From the NCBI GenBank assembly GCA_009992615.1, contig JAACVA010000078.1, positions 259 to 27,500 on the forward strand: a DNA stretch of 27,242 bases, read 5' to 3'. The position numbers and the translations under genes are program-made. The notes below the pieces were generated by a model. It made no database searches and was not told the origin of the DNA. It saw nothing but the letters and a program-made list of their open reading frames with translations. Positions 24,377 through 27,242 of the stretch are shown in pieces. The number at the start of each line of letters is the position of its first letter. Within the stretch, counting starts at the first letter, position 1. This stretch comes from Rhodobacterales bacterium. GTDB lineage: Bacteria; Pseudomonadota; Alphaproteobacteria; Rhodobacterales; Rhodobacteraceae.

Positions 24377-25050
24377 CCGCGCTGGTGCAGGTGTCGGATC
24401 TGGTCAAGACGTTCGGCACCGGCGAAGCGGCCACGCGGGTGTTGCGCGGGCTGCGCCTGACCCTGGAAACCGGCGAGATGGCGGCGCTGCTTGGGCCATC
24501 GGGATCGGGCAAGAGCACGCTGTTGACGATCCTTGGCACGCTGATGAAGCCGACATCGGGGCGCCACGTCATGCTTGGCCTTGATCTGGTGGCGGCAGAG
24601 GATGCCGCCTTGACCGAATTTCGCAACCGCCACATCGGTTTCGTCTTTCAGTTCCACAACCTTTTGCCGGATTTCACCGCGCTGGAAAACGTGATCTTTC
24701 CCACCGCGGTGCGCGAGGGGCGCGAAACCGCAGCGGCGCGGGCGCGGGGGCGCGATCTGTTGGTGCGCATGGGTCTGGCCGATCGGGTCGATTTCCCCTC
24801 GGCCAAATTGTCGGGCGGCCAGAAACAGCGCGTTGCGGTGGCGCGGGCGTTGATGAACCGGCCCGAACTGGTGCTGGCGGATGAGCCGACCGGCAACCTT
24901 GATCGGACCTCTGCGATGCAGGTCATGGATCTGATCGCCGAAATCAACCGGGATGAGGGCACGACCTTTCTGATTTCAACCCATGACGAAAAAATCGCCA
25001 GCCTGTGCCGACGACAAATCGTGGTGGGTGACGGGATGGTCACCGGATAG
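24373..25050 (+). CDS. ABC transporter ATP-binding protein, LolD/MacB-type
   Basis: ATPase subunit (225 residues) powering the upstream permease. Canonical motifs are all present: Walker A GPSGSGKST (near residue 38), Q-loop GFVFQFHNLLPDFTALENV typical of the LolD/MacB class, signature LSGGQKQRVAVARAL, Walker B LVLADEPTGNLD and H-loop STHD. It overlaps the permease gene by 4 nt. Convergent with the P-type ATPase gene, 32 nt away, with no clear terminator. Contrast with the degenerate ABC domain at 9370-10917. Confidence 0.95.
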   Translation: MTALVQVSDLVKTFGTGEAATRVLRGLRLTLETGEMAALLGPSGSGKSTLLTILGTLMKPTSGRHVMLGLDLVAAEDAALTEFRNRHIGFVFQFHNLLPDFTALENVIFPTAVREGRETAAARARGRDLLVRMGLADRVDFPSAKLSGGQKQRVAVARALMNRPELVLADEPTGNLDRTSAMQVMDLIAEINRDEGTTFLISTHDEKIASLCRRQIVVGDGMVTG

Positions 25051-25082
25051 GCGACGGGGCGCGCAACAATTTGCATGGCCCG

Positions 25083-27242
25083 TCAGCGGTTTGCGCCCAA
25101 GTGGACCGCGTGCCGCCAAACCGGTTTGAGCGCGACAAGAAACAGCAACACAGCCAGCCCCGCCAACGGCGGCACGGCCAGAAACACCGGATCAACCGCC
25201 GCAAAACCGAACAAAGCACGGGCCGGTTGCCAAAACACCGCCAGCGCCAGCACACCGCCCACGATCGGCAACACCACGGCAAGGGCCCGATTGGGACGCC
25301 GAAGTGCGACGAGCAGCGAGGATGACTGCGAGCGGTCCACGAAGATCAGCGCAACGATGCAGAGGATCAGCGACGCAAAGGTCAACATACGCACCTGATC
25401 ACTCTCAAGACCAAAGTCCGGGCCAAAGACAAAAACGGTGGCGGCCATGGCAAAGACCGCAGTGCCTTGCGCGACGCTCCACCAGATCGTCGGCCCGGCA
25501 AACAGCGGCTCGGCCGGGGGGCGCGGCGGCCGCTGCATCACGCCTTCTTCTTCGGTCTCGGCCTCGAATACGAGAGAACAGACCGGATCAATCACCATTT
25601 CAAGAAAGGCGATATGCATCGGGCCGAACAGAATTGGCATTCCAAACAGCAGCGGCATCAGCGCCAGACCGGCAATCGGGATATGCACGGCAAGGATAAA
25701 GCTCATCGCCTTGCGCAGGTTGTCGTAGATGCGTCGCCCCAACCGCACTGTAGTGACAATAGAGCCGAAATCATCGTCCAGCAGCACGATGCTGGCCGCT
25801 TCTCGGGCCACATCAGTGCCGCGCCCGCCCATTGCAACGCCAATATCGGCCGCCTTCAGCGATGGCGCGTCATTCACCCCATCGCCTGTCATGGCCACAA
25901 CCGCACCCGAGGATTTCAGCGCCTTCACGATACGCAGCTTCTGTTCCGGCATGACGCGGGCAAAGATGCTGACATCCTGCACCGCACCGGCAAGGTCGGC
26001 GTCCGACATCGCGGCAAGTTCGGTGCCGTCGATCGCCCGGCCACCTTGCAACCCCGCCTGTTCCGCGATCGCCTGTGCCGTGGTGGGGTAATCGCCCGTG
26101 ATCATGATCACCCTGATCCCGGCACTGCGACACAGCGCCACAGCCGGCGGCACCGAGGCGCGCAACGGATCGACCAAGCCCACAAGCCCCAGAAAACGGA
26201 ATGCAAAATCGCGCTGGCTTTCGGGCAGATCGGTGCCGGAAAAGTCTGCCTCGGCCACCCCCAGAACGCGCAGCCCGGCTTTTGCCATCTGATCGACCTG
26301 CCCTGTCATCGCGGCACCGACCGAGGGATCAAGCCGGCACAGCTCTGCTATGGCCTCAGGCGCGCCTTTGGCGGCGATCCGCCAACCCGGCCCGTCCATC
26401 GCCCAGGCCTGCGACATGGCCAGCAGATCGGGTGTCAGCGCATAGGTTCGCGCAAGGATTCGGCCCGCGCCTGGGCCTGTGTCGGGCCGCGACCCTGCGG
26501 CGCTGTGGTCTGCCTTTGCCAGCACATGAAACGCCTTTTCCATCGGGTCAAACGGCTCGGGATTCGAGGCAAGCGCCCCCGTCACCGCAATATTGCGAAA
26601 TGCTTCGGGCAAGGGGGCATCGCCGATTTTGGCCGCTGTCCCGTCCGCAAGACGCAATTCCGCAATGGTCATCCGGTTTTCGGTCAACGTGCCGGTCTTG
26701 TCGGTGCACAGCACCGAAGCCGCGCCCAGGGTTTCAATCGCCGTGGCGCGGCGGGTCAACACCCGAACCTTGGAAATGCGCCACGCCCCCATCGCCATGA
26801 AGACAGCCAGCACCATCGGAAATTCCTCGGGCAGCATCGACATGCCCACGGCGATGCCTGCCAGCACCCCTTCCAGCCAGCCCCCGCGCAACATGCCGTA
26901 CAGCACGACGACGGCAATGCTGACCGCAGCCCCGACCGCAGCAAACACGATGACCAACCGACGCATCTGGAGTTGCAGATGCGGCGTCTCGATTCGAAGC
27001 TGGCCAAGCGAGGCACCGATCTTGCCGATTTCGCTGGCCGGGCCAGTGGCCGTGACCCGGGCAATGGCCGAGCCGCGCACGATCAGGCTGCCCGAAAACA
27101 CCATCGGCAGATCCTCGCCACCGGGCCGCGCAAGGGTATCGGACGGGCTGACAATCTTGCGCACCGGAACCGCCTCCCCGGTCAAAAGCGATTCATCTGC
27201 CGACAGGCTTTCCGCCTTGAGCAGCAGGGCGTCCGCCGGCAC
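25083..27242 (-). CDS. P2-like cation-transporting P-type ATPase, N-terminus outside window
   Basis: ATP-driven cation pump of the P2 (Ca2+/Na+-type) class by layout; substrate not determined. The visible 719 residues start inside the actuator domain (first codon GTG is an internal Val), so about 100-150 residues are missing. Seen: actuator TGEAV (21-25), M4 motif PEEFP (138-142, where SERCA has PEGLP), phosphorylation DKTGT with Asp181, KGAPEAI in the N domain, TGDGVNDAPSLKAADIGVAMG, and a six-helix C-terminal domain with EMVIDPVCSLVFEAE in M6. No heavy-metal CPx motif is present, which separates it from the ATPase at 1-1356. Confidence 0.92.
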   Translation of the reverse strand: MPADALLLKAESLSADESLLTGEAVPVRKIVSPSDTLARPGGEDLPMVFSGSLIVRGSAIARVTATGPASEIGKIGASLGQLRIETPHLQLQMRRLVIVFAAVGAAVSIAVVVLYGMLRGGWLEGVLAGIAVGMSMLPEEFPMVLAVFMAMGAWRISKVRVLTRRATAIETLGAASVLCTDKTGTLTENRMTIAELRLADGTAAKIGDAPLPEAFRNIAVTGALASNPEPFDPMEKAFHVLAKADHSAAGSRPDTGPGAGRILARTYALTPDLLAMSQAWAMDGPGWRIAAKGAPEAIAELCRLDPSVGAAMTGQVDQMAKAGLRVLGVAEADFSGTDLPESQRDFAFRFLGLVGLVDPLRASVPPAVALCRSAGIRVIMITGDYPTTAQAIAEQAGLQGGRAIDGTELAAMSDADLAGAVQDVSIFARVMPEQKLRIVKALKSSGAVVAMTGDGVNDAPSLKAADIGVAMGGRGTDVAREAASIVLLDDDFGSIVTTVRLGRRIYDNLRKAMSFILAVHIPIAGLALMPLLFGMPILFGPMHIAFLEMVIDPVCSLVFEAETEEEGVMQRPPRPPAEPLFAGPTIWWSVAQGTAVFAMAATVFVFGPDFGLESDQVRMLTFASLILCIVALIFVDRSQSSSLLVALRRPNRALAVVLPIVGGVLALAVFWQPARALFGFAAVDPVFLAVPPLAGLAVLLFLVALKPVWRHAVHLGANR

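Overview
The window looks like chromosomal DNA from a high-GC alphaproteobacterium, most likely a Rhodobacterales (Roseobacter/Paracoccus/Rhodobacter-like) organism. This is inferred from codon use, the TRAP, SulP and CbpA/CbpM gene types, and an arsenite oxidase small subunit that resembles the alphaproteobacterial form. No phage, insertion sequence, CRISPR array or rRNA was seen. Both edges cut through P-type ATPase genes.

Layout. 1-1356: C-terminal two thirds of a heavy-metal P1B ATPase with a TPC metal-site motif. 1452-4435 (minus strand): a complete TRAP transporter, dctP-dctQ-dctM, with a plausible promoter. 4846-4980: tRNA-Gly(GCC) and its terminator. 5229-7259 (minus): a small XRE regulator followed by a SulP/STAS anion transporter. 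7462-10917 (plus): a tight three-gene unit of unclear function (alpha/beta hydrolase, P-loop DUF1611-like protein, ABC exporter half with every ATPase motif degraded). 11045-20296 (plus): the arsenic island arsR-arsH-aioX-aioS-aioR-aioB-aioA-moeA. 20533-21821 (minus): cbpA-cbpM chaperone pair. 21993-25050 (plus): a MacA/MacB-LolD-type export system split into adaptor, permease and ATPase. 25083-27242 (minus): the C-terminal part of a P2-like cation ATPase.

How the arsenic genes fit together. ArsR has a perfect inverted repeat just upstream and probably represses an operon running through arsH, aioX, aioS and aioR. AioX (periplasmic arsenite-binding protein), AioS (histidine kinase) and AioR (response regulator) then control aioBA, which encodes the Tat-exported Rieske/molybdopterin arsenite oxidase. 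MoeA supplies the molybdenum insertion step for the cofactor. No arsenite efflux pump, arsenate reductase or dedicated cytochrome c lies in the window.

The most unusual points are: (1) AioR has the enhancer-binding-protein fold but lacks the GAFTGA sigma-54 loop and the Walker B acidic pair, and aioB has no clear -24/-12 promoter, while a perfect palindrome lies upstream; (2) the degenerate ABC exporter in the hydrolase/P-loop/ABC unit; (3) a stacked regulatory design, ArsR above AioXSR; (4) hairpins at the arsR-arsH and arsH-aioX junctions; (5) an FNR-like box between cbpA and the exporter operon.
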